Origin: Flammeovirgaceae bacterium SG7u.111
GTDB lineage: Bacteria; Bacteroidota; Bacteroidia; Cytophagales; Flammeovirgaceae
Assembly (NCBI GenBank): GCA_034044135.1
Contig: CP139021.1
Location: forward strand, 5,595,635-5,659,634
Length of the DNA stretch: 64,000 nt
Direction: 5' to 3'
Shown here one piece after another: positions 36,999 through 45,990 of the stretch (position 1 is the first letter of the stretch; each line of letters starts with the position of its first letter). Under the pieces are notes generated by a model, which was not told the DNA's origin, searched no databases, and saw only the letters and a list, made by a program, of their open reading frames with translations. The translations under genes were made by a program, and so were the position numbers.

Positions 36999-37442
36999 TT
37001 ATTGATTCATCAACTGTTTGCTTGGGTCAATAATCATTTGAGAAGGTTTTTCAATTGGCTCAATATTAAACTTGAATAGTTCGGGCTCTTCGGTTTCCAT
37101 ATCATAAATTAGGACAAAGCGTAAGCTATCGCATTTGAGAAAATATTCATATATGAATGCCGTACTTCTTTTTCCATTATTGCTCATTGTAAAAAAGTCC
37201 ACAAATTTTCCTTCTCTATTTTCCCAATCACAATTTGTTTTAATATCAGATAAGAGCTGTTCTGTTTGGTCTTTTGGAAAGTACTTTTCAGAGAATTCTT
37301 TGGCAATACCGTCCTTGGTTAAATTCTCCATAATAAAATCTGATTTATCTTGACCTTTATTATGCTTGTCCAAATTCTCTTGAACATTGCATGAAGAAAT
37401 CAACATGATCAAACAAAAAATTGCGATGAGATATTTTTTCAT
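36999..37442 (-). CDS. Hypothetical lipoprotein
   Basis: 147 residues from the ATG at 37442, chosen because it starts a typical signal peptide (MKKYLIAIFCLIMLISSC, lipobox at residue 18); the frame extends 20 codons further upstream. The mature part has a Lys/Asp-rich segment, then DGIAKEFSEKYFPKDQTEQL and a beta-rich C-terminal half. No domain recognised. Confidence 0.65.
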   Translation of the reverse strand: MKKYLIAIFCLIMLISSCNVQENLDKHNKGQDKSDFIMENLTKDGIAKEFSEKYFPKDQTEQLLSDIKTNCDWENREGKFVDFFTMSNNGKRSTAFIYEYFLKCDSLRFVLIYDMETEEPELFKFNIEPIEKPSQMIIDPSKQLMNQ

Positions 37443-37585
37443 TTTTTTAGCTTTTATTATTGGAACAACATCCGAATAATAGAATACTGTCTGTTGTCCC
37501 ATTATATTTATCCCCTAAAATTAACCGCAAAAGAATATTTTCCCATTGAAATAGTAAAATAATTACCTAAAAGAAAACTACTTGC

Positions 37586-38248
37586 CTATTTACCTTCTTT
37601 GGCAAAAGTCCCAAAAAGTTTGTCCCAAAGCAAGGTGTAAAACCCATAGTTGCAGTCATATTGTGTATGATGCGTTTTGTGGAAAATATGATTTACAAAT
37701 ACGGTTGGTTGGCTTGATGAATTGGTGTTGAGATGTGAAATGACTCCATAAAGCCAATTGAATACCAAAAAGACCAAGAAACTATAAATATTGACGGGAA
37801 ACAAGAAGCAGGCAACTGTCAATAAAAGCCCGAAAGAAAAGGATTCAAAAGGGTTCATGACGTACAAACTAAATACATTGAAGGAGGTATGTGTATGATG
37901 GTCATTGTGAAGAGACTTGAGAAACTTTACTGTATGCGATAAATAATGCAGGAAGTACATGCTAAAATCAAACCCGATTAAAAGTAGCAGAAGATCGATG
38001 AAGAAATGGTGTTCCGTAAACTGGATGTACCCCTTGGTGTACAAAAAATAGCCGGGAATGGCAACTAGGATGTTGATAAGCAGCGTCAACAAACTGTTAT
38101 TGACATCTGATTTTGTCACGGAAAGGGCTTCCATTTTATGCACCCTAGTCCATATATAGTTGATGCACATATTTATCACGTACATCAGTATATTACCGCA
38201 AATGAGCACTCCGAAAAAAATGAAGTGATTATCAAGTAAGCTAATCAA
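37586..38248 (-). CDS. Sterol desaturase / fatty acid hydroxylase family membrane protein
   Basis: 220 residues with four or five membrane segments. The di-iron histidine motifs are present in order: HYLSH, HNDHH and HKTHH, with SHLNTN between. The family hydroxylates or desaturates lipids, here probably a membrane fatty acid or carotenoid-like substrate (inference). No ATG precedes the first membrane helix; TTG at 38248 is the best start (the next ATG would delete the first helix). Confidence 0.87.
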   Translation of the reverse strand: MISLLDNHFIFFGVLICGNILMYVINMCINYIWTRVHKMEALSVTKSDVNNSLLTLLINILVAIPGYFLYTKGYIQFTEHHFFIDLLLLLIGFDFSMYFLHYLSHTVKFLKSLHNDHHTHTSFNVFSLYVMNPFESFSFGLLLTVACFLFPVNIYSFLVFLVFNWLYGVISHLNTNSSSQPTVFVNHIFHKTHHTQYDCNYGFYTLLWDKLFGTFAKEGK

Positions 38249-38370
38249 GGCTCTTCTTTTTTGGTGGATGATGATAGATTAAAAACCCATTTCAACCTTC
38301 TCTTGCAAGTTAACGGAAAAATTGAGAAGATGGGGTCTTGTTCTAGTTTGACCTTGTTTCTACTTTGACA

Positions 38371-38399
38371 AAAAAAAAACCCAAAGATTGCTCTTTGGG
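38371..38399 (-). terminator. Terminator of the OmpA-family gene
   Basis: Stem CCCAAAG/CTTTGGG with loop ATTGCT, followed on the minus strand by nine or more T. Confidence 0.85.
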
Positions 38400-38425
38400 G
38401 GATTTGGATCAATTTACTGATAAGG

Positions 38426-39193
38426 TTATCTTCTTCCTTGTACAGTTTCTATATATTCATGGCTTTCTATCAGGTCATCAAGCCTTGGGATAATCCTAAA
38501 CTCTACCCGCCTGTTCATGGCCATATTTTCTTTATCCGAATTGGGTGCTACAGGGTCGTATTTACTTTTACCAGCAGCTACCAATATTTTGGGGTCAACA
38601 CCATAAGAGTCAACTAGCATTTCCACTACCTCAATCGACCTATCTACTGACAAATCCCAGTTATCTTCCTCCCCTTTTATGGGCGAGCTATCGGTATGGC
38701 CCTCCACGGCTACTTCTACATTTTGTACACCTTCCAGTACTGCGGCAAAGTGCTTCAAGGCTTCTTTACCTTCTGAGTTAAGATTTGCGCTACCTTTTTC
38801 AAACAAGAAGCTTTCTTTCATGGTGATCAAAAGCTCACCATTTTCAGGTTCTACATCGGTATATTCGGTATCAAATTCTTCAAATACCCTTGCAAGCTCT
38901 TCCACGGCTCTCTGCCTCATTTGTAGCTGCCCATCTTTCAGTGCCAGCTCAGCCGAGGTCTCCAGCGATTCTTGTACTAACATAGTTTTATCTCTCCTCA
39001 GATTCATGTTTTCGTTAGTCACTGCCATCAGCTCATTAAATAGCCTTGTACTGTCTTCCCGGAGCCTGTCTATCTCCATTTGGGCATCTATCTGTGCTGT
39101 GGCAAATTTCTTTTCGGAAACACAACTCGACAAGATAGTTGCTGCAAAAATGGAAAGTAAAAATGTTTGTATAACATAGTTTGTAGATTTCAT
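38426..39193 (-). CDS. OmpA-family lipoprotein
   Basis: 255 residues. Lipobox ATILSSC near residue 24, then a coiled coil (about 30-100), then the OmpA C-terminal peptidoglycan-binding domain (about 120-240) with FEKGSANLNSEGKEALKHFA, VAVEGHTDSSPI, WDLSVDRSIEVVEMLV and MAMNRRVEFRII. Probably ties the outer membrane to peptidoglycan. Downstream end of a leftward block with coiled-coil lipoprotein, MscS and CsbD genes; a palindrome lies in its 5' region. Confidence 0.93.
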   Translation of the reverse strand: MKSTNYVIQTFLLSIFAATILSSCVSEKKFATAQIDAQMEIDRLREDSTRLFNELMAVTNENMNLRRDKTMLVQESLETSAELALKDGQLQMRQRAVEELARVFEEFDTEYTDVEPENGELLITMKESFLFEKGSANLNSEGKEALKHFAAVLEGVQNVEVAVEGHTDSSPIKGEEDNWDLSVDRSIEVVEMLVDSYGVDPKILVAAGKSKYDPVAPNSDKENMAMNRRVEFRIIPRLDDLIESHEYIETVQGRR

Positions 39194-39247
39194 GATATGT
39201 CTTGTTATGGGTTAGTAATCGTATTTTTTGATCAGATAAAGAGGAAA

Positions 39248-39264
39248 CCTACCAAATTGGTAGG
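39248..39264. promoter_or_regulatory. Perfect 17-bp palindrome upstream of the OmpA-family gene
   Basis: CCTACCAA-A-TTGGTAGG, centred 63 bases upstream of the ompA-like start. On the minus strand it is followed by TTTCCTCTTT, so it may instead be a short-stem terminator of the lipoprotein gene before it. Confidence 0.4.
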
Positions 39265-39329
39265 CATCTCTTCAAATTAAAATACATTTAAATGATGTTA
39301 GTGGTATCGGTTAAGGCAAGAGGCATTTA

Positions 39330-39719
39330 TTATCCAAATATCTCTTCTAGCTCAGATTCTACTTCGCTAAAAACATCGTTTGCCTCTTTTTTTACATCTT
39401 TCCAAGTATCTTTAGTAGATGATTTTACTTCTTTCAACTCCTCGTTCAACTTGTCCAGTTGCTTGTTGATATCTTTTTTGAGCTCATCAGAGTTTTCCTC
39501 TGCGTTCTCATCTATTTCTTTCAAGTCCTGGTTCAACTTATCTATCTGCTTTTCAAATTTGTCTACTAATTCCTTACGCTCTGTTTCGAGGTAGTCTTCT
39601 GTAGCTTCGTAAGCCTCTGCAATTTCTTCTTGTGCTTTTTCCTTGTCAGTTTTTTGCTCACAACTGTTCAATGAAAATACCAATGCGATTGCCGAGAAAA
39701 TGATCAATATACGTTTCAT
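39330..39719 (-). CDS. Coiled-coil lipoprotein
   Basis: 129 residues. Signal peptide with lipobox VFSLNSC at residue 20. The mature protein is almost entirely charged alpha-helix (Glu, Lys, Asp) with a heptad pattern and repeated elements such as DKLNQDLKEIDE and DKLNEELKEVKS. Function unknown; position between MscS and OmpA genes suggests an envelope role. 63 bases after the mscS stop. Confidence 0.75.
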   Translation of the reverse strand: MKRILIIFSAIALVFSLNSCEQKTDKEKAQEEIAEAYEATEDYLETERKELVDKFEKQIDKLNQDLKEIDENAEENSDELKKDINKQLDKLNEELKEVKSSTKDTWKDVKKEANDVFSEVESELEEIFG

Positions 39720-39782
39720 AATATTTCTTTTTTAAGTTATAGGTTCAGTTTTAAATTGAGTGTTATTTGTCGTTAGTTTTGT

Positions 39783-40700
39783 TTAGTTATAATGTCCGTT
39801 GTTTCCATCTAAGCTCAATTCCATATCGGAAAGCTTTTCGCCTCCTTTAGCACCAAAATCCAAGGTGCGGATTGGGAATGGTATAGTTATATCGTTGGCA
39901 TCCAACGTTTCTTTCACTGTGATAACCATATCGTTACAGGCATCCAAATAACCCGGATTATCAACAGGGAAATCGATCCAAAGCCGTAGGGTAAGAATAA
40001 TGGAGCTGTCTCCAAATTTCATGAAGTGCGCCATCACATCCTCATCCGACTTCACATAAGGAAGCTCTCTTATGGCCTTCCAAATTACTTCTCTTGCTTT
40101 TCTGAGGTCATCTCCATACGATACCCCAATGTCCATGTCAATCCTTCGCCTACCAAAGGCACTATAGTTTACAATGGAATTGTTCACCGTCTCTGAGTTA
40201 GGGATCAATACCCGTTGCCCCTGGAAGGTCTTGACATTGGTAGTCCGAAGGTTTACCCCTTCAACCGTACCCATATGCCCCTGTATTTCAATCACATCAC
40301 CTACCTTGAATGGTTGCCTAATGGCCAAGGTAATACCCGCTATAAAATCTGAAGCAAGTTCCCTGAAAGCCAAGGTAAGACCTAGTCCTACTATACCCGC
40401 ACCGGCTAAGAGTGATGAAACGGTTTTGTCGAGCTGCAAGGTACCTAAGGCAACAAAAACCCCTACTATAATTACCGTAACAAAAACAATGGTGGACAGT
40501 AGATTCCTGATGATATCATTCCAAGATGTTTTGGAAATCAACTTATTTGTAACGTTCCTAAGAACCCTCGCCAAGTAGGCAAAAAGCAATAGTACTAGTA
40601 CCGAGACAACCAAATTGGGGAGCATACTTATACCCGTTTCTCCCCAATTTTGTAATTTGCCAATCAGCAAATCATATGATTTTTGTAGGTCGGCAGTCAT
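39783..40700 (-). CDS. mscS: Small-conductance mechanosensitive channel, MscS family
   Basis: 305 residues: three membrane helices in the first about 130 residues, the pore helix LLAGAGIVGLGLTLAFRELASDFIAGI, then the beta domain with PFKVGDVIEIQGHMGTVEGVNLRTT and the VLIPNSETVNNSIVNYS segment, and the C-terminal alpha/beta part (GVSYGDDLRKAREVI). Typical length. Releases solutes on hypo-osmotic shock. Three bases separate it from the preceding CsbD gene, so they are co-transcribed. Confidence 0.95.
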   Translation of the reverse strand: MTADLQKSYDLLIGKLQNWGETGISMLPNLVVSVLVLLLFAYLARVLRNVTNKLISKTSWNDIIRNLLSTIVFVTVIIVGVFVALGTLQLDKTVSSLLAGAGIVGLGLTLAFRELASDFIAGITLAIRQPFKVGDVIEIQGHMGTVEGVNLRTTNVKTFQGQRVLIPNSETVNNSIVNYSAFGRRRIDMDIGVSYGDDLRKAREVIWKAIRELPYVKSDEDVMAHFMKFGDSSIILTLRLWIDFPVDNPGYLDACNDMVITVKETLDANDITIPFPIRTLDFGAKGGEKLSDMELSLDGNNGHYN

Positions 40701-40703
40701 TAA

Positions 40704-40889
40704 CTATAGTGCTTCTACTTCTTTTTCGACCTCTTCTTTCGTCTTACCAAGCTTCTTTTGCAATAGCCCGACCAACTGCTCTCTTTTACCGTCTATCCTT
40801 CTGAGGTCGTCATCGGTGATGTTACCATATTTCTCTTTTATTTTTCCTCGGAGTGTGTTCCACTCACCTTTTATCTGTAAGTTATTCAT
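40704..40889 (-). CDS. CsbD-family stress protein, copy 1
   Basis: 61 residues, start at 40889 (MNNLQIKGEWN). Contains the CsbD pattern KGEWNTLRGKIKEKYGNITD and KLGKTKEEVEKEVEAL. 48 of 61 residues are identical to the neighbouring copy. CsbD proteins are induced by general stress in other bacteria, with unknown biochemistry. Directly followed by mscS. Confidence 0.88.
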   Translation of the reverse strand: MNNLQIKGEWNTLRGKIKEKYGNITDDDLRRIDGKREQLVGLLQKKLGKTKEEVEKEVEAL

Positions 40890-40963
40890 AGTTAATTGTT
40901 GGTTTATAGTTTGAAAAATGCCCAATCAACGATCAGGTTTTTATATTTATAGCACCTTTATTT

Positions 40964-41149
40964 TTATAGTGCCTCTACTTCTTTTTTTACCTCTTCTTTG
41001 GTCTTACCAAGCTTCTTTTGCAATAGCCCGACCAGCTCATCCATTTTACCATCAACCTTTTTCAGATCATCGTCGGTGATGTTACCGTATTTTTCTTTTA
41101 CTTTTCCTTTAATCACATTCCATTCACCTTTTACTTGTAAGTCGTTCAT
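40964..41149 (-). CDS. CsbD-family stress protein, copy 2
   Basis: 61 residues, start at 41149 (MNDLQVKGEWN). Same CsbD features as the copy downstream; most differences are conservative (Arg/Lys, Ile/Val), which indicates a tandem duplication under selection. Probably the first gene of the CsbD-CsbD-mscS-lipoprotein transcript; a sigma-54-like element lies 56-72 bases upstream. Confidence 0.88.
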   Translation of the reverse strand: MNDLQVKGEWNVIKGKVKEKYGNITDDDLKKVDGKMDELVGLLQKKLGKTKEEVKKEVEAL

Positions 41150-41204
41150 ATTTCTATTGTGTTTTAAGTTCAAATTATTGATTTACGCTTATTGTAATAG
41201 AAAT

Positions 41205-41221
41205 ACCATGCCCCTTGCCAA
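41205..41221 (-). promoter_or_regulatory. Weak sigma-54-like element upstream of the CsbD genes
   Basis: Minus-strand TTGGCAAGGGGCATGGT compares with the sigma-54 consensus TTGGCACGnnnnTTGCW. The -24 half is nearly exact but the -12 half reads ATGG instead of TTGC. Placement would give a leader of about 45 bases. A sigma-54 activator is encoded 2 kb upstream. Tentative. Confidence 0.25.
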
Positions 41222-41348
41222 AAAGGGGATTTAAAGCTCAAAAAGCAGGTTTTAGGAATATTCTTGAGTGTAGGATTCTACAAAGGTGTGGAATGAGTTA
41301 CACAACATAGAGAAGGGAGACAAAATAAGAATTAGGAACTATTGAAAT

Positions 41349-41385
41349 AAACAAAAGGCTTCGCTGAATGCGAAGCCTTTTGTTT
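41349..41385 (-). terminator. Terminator of the histidine kinase gene
   Basis: Perfect 15-bp stem AAACAAAAGGCTTCG/CGAAGCCTTTTGTTT around loop CTGAATG. The stem ends in T-rich sequence in both directions. Confidence 0.82.
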
Positions 41386-41411
41386 ATTTTTCAAATCACC
41401 CTCCTTGGTAA

Positions 41412-42839
41412 TTACCCCAAAGGAAGTTTTATTAGGAACGACGTCCCTTTACCCACTTTGCTTTCAACATCTATCTCACCTTTGTGCCCAGTAATGATGT
41501 TTTGGGTGGCAGTAAGCCCAAAGCCTACCCCGCTTTTCTTGTCGGAGTAGAAAGGGTCGAAAAGGTTTTCAATTTTCGATTTCTCTATTCCTTTTCCGTT
41601 ATCTTTTATTTCTATTTCGCAAAAACCTTCTTTACTGGTTTTACTGTTTATCATCAGCTTGGGCGTCTCTATTCCTTCCATTGCCTCTATGGCATTAATG
41701 ATCAAATTGGTCATTGCCAAAATCATCTGTTTTTTATCCACCAATATATCACACTCATCCTCATCGTACTTTTTAACCAGCTCTACTCCTACCAAGTTAA
41801 TTCTGTCGGTAGCATTTTGCAGAGAAATATCTAATATTTCATTTATAGGGACTTTTACTTTAGACAAATCGGGCTCTGATGAGGAACTCAAAATATCGGT
41901 GATAAGCTGGTTAATCCTACCCGAGTTTCGCTTAATGAGGTCAAGGTACAAACCAACATCATCATTTTCTCCCACCTCCGTATTCAGTTGCTCTATAGCT
42001 AGGTTGATATTATTGAGCGGGTTTCGCACTTCGTGGGCAATTTTACGAGCAAGGTTTGCTGCCACCATCAGCTTCTGATGCCTCATTTCCAAATACTTAG
42101 CCCGTTTTATTTGCGATATATCATGGACAATGCATTGGTAATCGCCTTTGATTTCCTCGTCCAAGGGAATAACATTGACAAGGACGTTGATCGGTTTTTT
42201 ATTTTTAGCACAAAGCACTGTTTCAAACTCCCTTACACTGCCATTATGCAGTTGCTCCCTAAACCTTTCTAGCTCCTTTTTCTTATCAAAGAGTTTCTCT
42301 AGCCGAAGGGTTTGTAACTTAACTGGCGAAAAGCCTAGTAGCTTCACCATTGCCAGGTTTGTTTTGATAATGTCAAAGTTATCGTTGAAAATGAAAATAG
42401 GATCGAGCGAACGGTGGAAAAGGCTTTCTAGCTGTCGGTGCTTCGCCCGCTCTATAGAAAGGAATTTGTAGTGCTCAAGGGTATAATGGATGGTTTTGTA
42501 TAGCAGTGGGGCAGTTAGGCTGTTTAGGTAAATATCGTCGGTAGCAACTCTTCTCACTATAAGCAAATTGCTTTCGCTTAGGTGGAAGGGCAAAATGGCA
42601 ATCAGCGGTATTTCTAAGGTAACTTCCTTAATAAAAGCAGTACACTGTTCAATACTCTGCTCGTCGGAAAAGGTGAACTCGTGTAAGACAAGATCATAGT
42701 TTTCTATCACCTCTTTTGCCTCTATCTCTTCCGAGGTAAAGGTTAACGACAGATTGCTGTGGTTGGAAAGGAACAATTGGATTTTGTGCTTAAAATGTTC
42801 TGTTTCATACACACACAATATGTTTCTATCTTGGTTCAT
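41412..42839 (-). CDS. Sensor histidine kinase, NtrB-like, with degenerate receiver domain
   Basis: 475 residues from the ATG at 42839 (a TTG two codons earlier is the frame start). Residues about 5-125 have the length and strand pattern of a receiver but lack the acidic pocket (ILCVYE) and the phospho-acceptor context (YDLVLHEFTFSD), so it is a pseudo-receiver. A PAS domain follows (about 140-260), then HisKA with LARKIAHEVRNPLNNI near 270 and HATPase (NLIINAIEAM, DNGKGIEKSKIE, GVGFGLTATQNII). No membrane segment: cytoplasmic. It lies in the same direction as the sigma-54 activator gene upstream and is its likely partner. Confidence 0.9.
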   Translation of the reverse strand: MNQDRNILCVYETEHFKHKIQLFLSNHSNLSLTFTSEEIEAKEVIENYDLVLHEFTFSDEQSIEQCTAFIKEVTLEIPLIAILPFHLSESNLLIVRRVATDDIYLNSLTAPLLYKTIHYTLEHYKFLSIERAKHRQLESLFHRSLDPIFIFNDNFDIIKTNLAMVKLLGFSPVKLQTLRLEKLFDKKKELERFREQLHNGSVREFETVLCAKNKKPINVLVNVIPLDEEIKGDYQCIVHDISQIKRAKYLEMRHQKLMVAANLARKIAHEVRNPLNNINLAIEQLNTEVGENDDVGLYLDLIKRNSGRINQLITDILSSSSEPDLSKVKVPINEILDISLQNATDRINLVGVELVKKYDEDECDILVDKKQMILAMTNLIINAIEAMEGIETPKLMINSKTSKEGFCEIEIKDNGKGIEKSKIENLFDPFYSDKKSGVGFGLTATQNIITGHKGEIDVESKVGKGTSFLIKLPLG

Positions 42840-43140
42840 TGCCAATTGTTTAGTTTTAAATTGAGTTAAAATAATACTCCGCTAAAAGCGAATAGGTAGC
42901 AAAAAATTAAGAGACATGGTTTTATGATTTTACTTGAGGCCTCTGGAAAACATAGCTTATTGGTGGCTGGTAACAGTTCGGCGCCTCGAAGTTTAAGAGA
43001 GGTTGGAAGCTAGAAAAAACACCTCTTAAAGTTTAATTTTTTTCTAACCTCTTAACTCTCAAGCTTAAAACCGTTCATTACTTGAGCTATCAAGTAGGTT
43101 TATAAAAAACCAGAGTCATTCTAAAAAAACCCACTCTTCT
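42840..43140. other. Intergenic region with repeated TTAAGAG motifs
   Basis: No gene. GTTTAAGAGAGGTT (42991-43004), ACCTCTTAAAG (43021-43031) and AACCTCTTAAC (43046-43056) are related, the last two inverted to the first; they could be regulator sites or the relic of a repeat. Confidence 0.35.
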
Positions 43141-44532
43141 CTAATAATGGATATTGTATTCCTTCAGCTTGTTATAAAGGGTTTTTCTATCAATCTTCAG
43201 CTCTTTGGCCGCTTTCGATTTGTTATTAGCGCAGTCTCTCAGCGTCTTGATAATTACCTCACGCTCTGCAGAACCTGCAGCTGTTTTTAAGTTGCTTGCG
43301 TCGTTGCTATCCATCTCAAACTGGAACTCCTCCGCCTGATGCTCTATAATTTCCCTCGGCAATACATTGCTTTCCAAAGAGCCACCCACTGTAAGCAATA
43401 CCGCTCTTTTTACCACATTTCGCAGCTCCCTCAAGTTCCCTTCCCAAGGATAGGTCATGAAGTAGTGCTCTGCATCTTTGGAGATACCTTGTACGTTCCT
43501 TCCAAGCGCTTCGTTCGATTCCTTTATGAAATGCATGAGGTAATGCTTGATGTCTTCCTTCCTCTCCCGCAATGGCGGGATGAATAGGCTAAATTCGTTG
43601 AGTCGATGGTAAAGGTCAAGCCTAAATGTCCCGTTTTCGGCAGCCTCTTTCAGGTCTTCATTGGTAGCGGCGACTATCCGCACATCTACTTCAATATCCT
43701 TAGAACTACCTAGCCTTCGCACTTTTCGCTCTTGGATAGCTCGCAGCAGTTTCACTTGGTTGTCGTAAGATAGGTTGCCGATCTCATCCAAAAATATAGT
43801 ACCTCCGTTGGCAGTTTCGAAACTTCCTTTCCGCTGGGAAGAAGCTCCTGTAAACGCCCCTTTCTCATGACCAAAAAGCTCGCTTCCGGCAAGCTCGTTA
43901 CTCAGCGCACCGCAATCAATAGCCACAAATGGCTTTCCTTTCCGTTGGCTGTTTTCATGAATTAGGCTAGCGATATTTTCCTTACCTACACCAGTTTCTC
44001 CCTGCACCAATACGGACATCATTGTAGGCGCTACCAGCTCGATATGTTGGTACACATTTTTGAGTTGGGGGCTTACGCTTTTGATAAATTTCTTGGTGGG
44101 CATGCCTGTTTGCGGACTAGCAGGTGCCTCGGCAATCGTGCCATTTCCACCACCTACTGAAACCATCGCTGGCTTAGCAACCATAGCTTCTTTTACGGTA
44201 GCCAATATTTCGTCGGGGTAAAGCGGTTTGGTCACATAATCAAACGCGCCTTTTCGTATAGATTCGATGGCGACTTTTACATCTGAATAGCCCGTAATGA
44301 TGATGACGGGAATATCTGGATTGATAGACTTAAACTTTTGGAGCAAATTAAGCCCATCGATATCAGGCAATCTGAAATCACTTAAAATAACCTGATAGGT
44401 ATTCGTTTTCGCATTTATGACCGCATCACTTCCCTTGAAGCAAGTATCTACGGTAAATTGTTGCTTCTCGAAAAATTTCTTGAGCAATACACACGTATCG
44501 GCATCATCATCAACTATGAGCAATCGGTTCAT
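43141..44532 (-). CDS. Sigma-54-dependent response regulator, NtrC family
   Basis: 463 residues. Receiver with D8-D10 and phospho-acceptor D52 ([13 protein letters not shown]); AAA+ domain with Walker A GETGVGKE, the sigma-54 contact loop [27 protein letters not shown] and the arginine-finger region; C-terminal Fis-type helix-turn-helix ([23 protein letters not shown]). All parts needed to open sigma-54 promoters are present. Lies 80 bases after a single-domain regulator gene and 301 before the kinase. Confidence 0.95.
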   Translation of the reverse strand: MNRLLIVDDDADTCVLLKKFFEKQQFTVDTCFKGSDAVINAKTNTYQVILSDFRLPDIDGLNLLQKFKSINPDIPVIIITGYSDVKVAIESIRKGAFDYVTKPLYPDEILATVKEAMVAKPAMVSVGGGNGTIAEAPASPQTGMPTKKFIKSVSPQLKNVYQHIELVAPTMMSVLVQGETGVGKENIASLIHENSQRKGKPFVAIDCGALSNELAGSELFGHEKGAFTGASSQRKGSFETANGGTIFLDEIGNLSYDNQVKLLRAIQERKVRRLGSSKDIEVDVRIVAATNEDLKEAAENGTFRLDLYHRLNEFSLFIPPLRERKEDIKHYLMHFIKESNEALGRNVQGISKDAEHYFMTYPWEGNLRELRNVVKRAVLLTVGGSLESNVLPREIIEHQAEEFQFEMDSNDASNLKTAAGSAEREVIIKTLRDCANNKSKAAKELKIDRKTLYNKLKEYNIHY

Positions 44533-44612
44533 AATGTAAAGTTAGTGTCTTTTAAATCACGTTTGAAGGATAAAAAATACCATTTCGCTGTAAGCAAGTA
44601 TACTTCTCCAGT

Positions 44613-44969
44613 TTAATTAGTACATTCTCTTATCGTATTGATAACTTTTTCAATTTTAAAAGGTTTTTGCATGTAGAAATCAGCACCTTTTTCAAAGGCT
44701 ATTTTTTTGTTATCTCCACCCAGTGCGCTCACCACAATCACAAAGGGAGGATTTTCCACACCCTTTATTTGAGGAATTAAATTATACCCTTTCCCATCTG
44801 GCAAATTGATATCTAACAGCACACCTGCCGGTGTACCTTCTGAGAAAATATTCCAGCCTTCCTTCAAGTTGAGCGCATACTTGGTTTTGAAACCCTGTTT
44901 TTTCAATATTGAAGTTAACAATATGCATGTATCCAACTCATCATCTATAATTAGTAAGTAATCTTTCAT
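44613..44969 (-). CDS. Single-domain response regulator
   Basis: 118 residues from the ATG at 44969 (TTG two codons earlier possible). Acidic pair in LLIIDDELDTCILL, phospho-acceptor in GVLLDINLPDGKGYNL, Ser in VIVVSALGG and Lys in YMQKPFKIEKV. The opening is very similar to the receiver of the adjacent sigma-54 activator, which suggests duplication. May act as phosphate sink or relay in the same system. Divergent from the dps-like gene. Confidence 0.88.
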   Translation of the reverse strand: MKDYLLIIDDELDTCILLTSILKKQGFKTKYALNLKEGWNIFSEGTPAGVLLDINLPDGKGYNLIPQIKGVENPPFVIVVSALGGDNKKIAFEKGADFYMQKPFKIEKVINTIRECTN

Positions 44970-45334
44970 ATCCAATCTATCATTAAAAAAAATAATGCTG
45001 CACTTTTATTTATTATCGGGAAAAGTATGCCAAGGTATTTAAAGCGCACCCTAGCAACTATTCAAGTAAAAAAAGCAAAAACTAGTCGTTTTTTTTCTAC
45101 AAATACTGTGGTTTTTTTTCTACACTTTATCACATAGACCAAACTGCTATTCTTTGTTAAGGAAAATAGGGCACTTGGCATGTCCTTTTCACTAAACTGA
45201 AGTGCAAGTGTAAATATGGAATTCGACTAAACCAACGACAAAACTCTTCCATACAGCTTAAAAAGATGGAAAGCTTTGCTGATGGCAATTTTTCACTTGC
45301 TTAATTTATTTTTAACTAAAAAAAGAAATAACAA
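44970..45334. other. Divergent regulatory region between the response regulator and dps-like genes
   Basis: 365 AT-rich bases without a gene. Holds two identical GTTTTTTTTCTACA elements (45088-45101 and 45111-45124) whose starts are 23 bases apart, and a sigma-54-like sequence at 45175-45191. Confidence 0.5.
45175..45191 (+). promoter_or_regulatory. Sigma-54-like promoter element upstream of the dps-like gene
   Basis: TTGGCATGTCCTTTTCA matches TTGGCACGnnnnTTGCW at 11 of 13 defined positions, but the -12 GC reads TC. It is 143 bases before the dps-like start and on its strand. Confidence 0.35.
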
Positions 45335-45841
45335 ATGAACTACCTAAATCTTGATAAAAAGAAAGTAGAAATAGTAGGAGCAAAACTAAATGAACTTCTA
45401 GCTTCATACCATATCTTTTACCAAAACCTAAGAGCCTTTCACTGGAACCTGCAAAGCAATAGTTTTTTTGTGCTGCACGAAAAATTTGAGGAACTCTACA
45501 ACGATGCTCAAGGAAAAGTAGATGAAATAGCTGAAAGGGTATTGACCCTACGTGTGAAACCTCTGAGCCGTTATTCAGAGTATTTGCAAGTATCGCAAAT
45601 TGCCGAGGCAAACAGCCAATTAAAAGACAGGGCTATGCTAGAGGTAGTATTGAAAAACTACACAAAACTCATAGAGCAAGAAAGACAAATAATAGAGGTA
45701 GCCGAAGATGCCAACGATGAAGGTACAATCGACCTCATTGGTGCGATTATCAGGGAAAGTGAGAAAACTTGCTGGATGATCTCCTCATGGCTAGAGCAAA
45801 ACGAAAAGTCCGAGCAAAAGGTGGAAATGTCATTTAACTAA
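45335..45841 (+). CDS. dps: Dps-like ferritin-family protein
   Basis: 168 residues, one four-helix-bundle domain. The ferroxidase-type residues of Dps are visible in YQNLRAFHWNLQSNSFFVLHEKFEELYND; LRVKPLSRYSEYLQVSQI follows as in the family. Dps proteins oxidise and store iron and protect DNA under stress. It stands alone, divergent from the two-component genes, and ends at a strong hairpin. Poly-T repeats and a sigma-54-like element lie upstream. Confidence 0.9.
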   Translation: MNYLNLDKKKVEIVGAKLNELLASYHIFYQNLRAFHWNLQSNSFFVLHEKFEELYNDAQGKVDEIAERVLTLRVKPLSRYSEYLQVSQIAEANSQLKDRAMLEVVLKNYTKLIEQERQIIEVAEDANDEGTIDLIGAIIRESEKTCWMISSWLEQNEKSEQKVEMSFN

Positions 45842-45865
45842 AAATAAAAAACACCTTGAATATCC

Positions 45866-45897
45866 GACAAAAGCTGCCATTTGAGGCAGCTTTTGTC
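45866..45897 (+). terminator. Terminator of the dps-like gene
   Basis: 13-bp stem GACAAAAGCTGCC/GGCAGCTTTTGTC around loop ATTTGA; T-rich in both directions, so it may serve both strands. Confidence 0.82.
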
Positions 45898-45990
45898 ATT
45901 TCAACATCAACTACATGAAAAGCATTTTTTGTACAAAAAAGCTACTCCCAATTGAAGTGGCTTCTGTATCCAATGCTGATTTGTATCTTA

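Noticed and set aside
41205-41221. Firm sigma-54 promoter for the CsbD genes
   Set aside because: The -12 half lacks the nearly invariant GC, so it is listed only as a weak candidate.
42961-43060. Possible insertion-element end in the kinase-regulator gap
   Set aside because: TTAAGAG repeats are short and no transposase relic or target duplication is visible.
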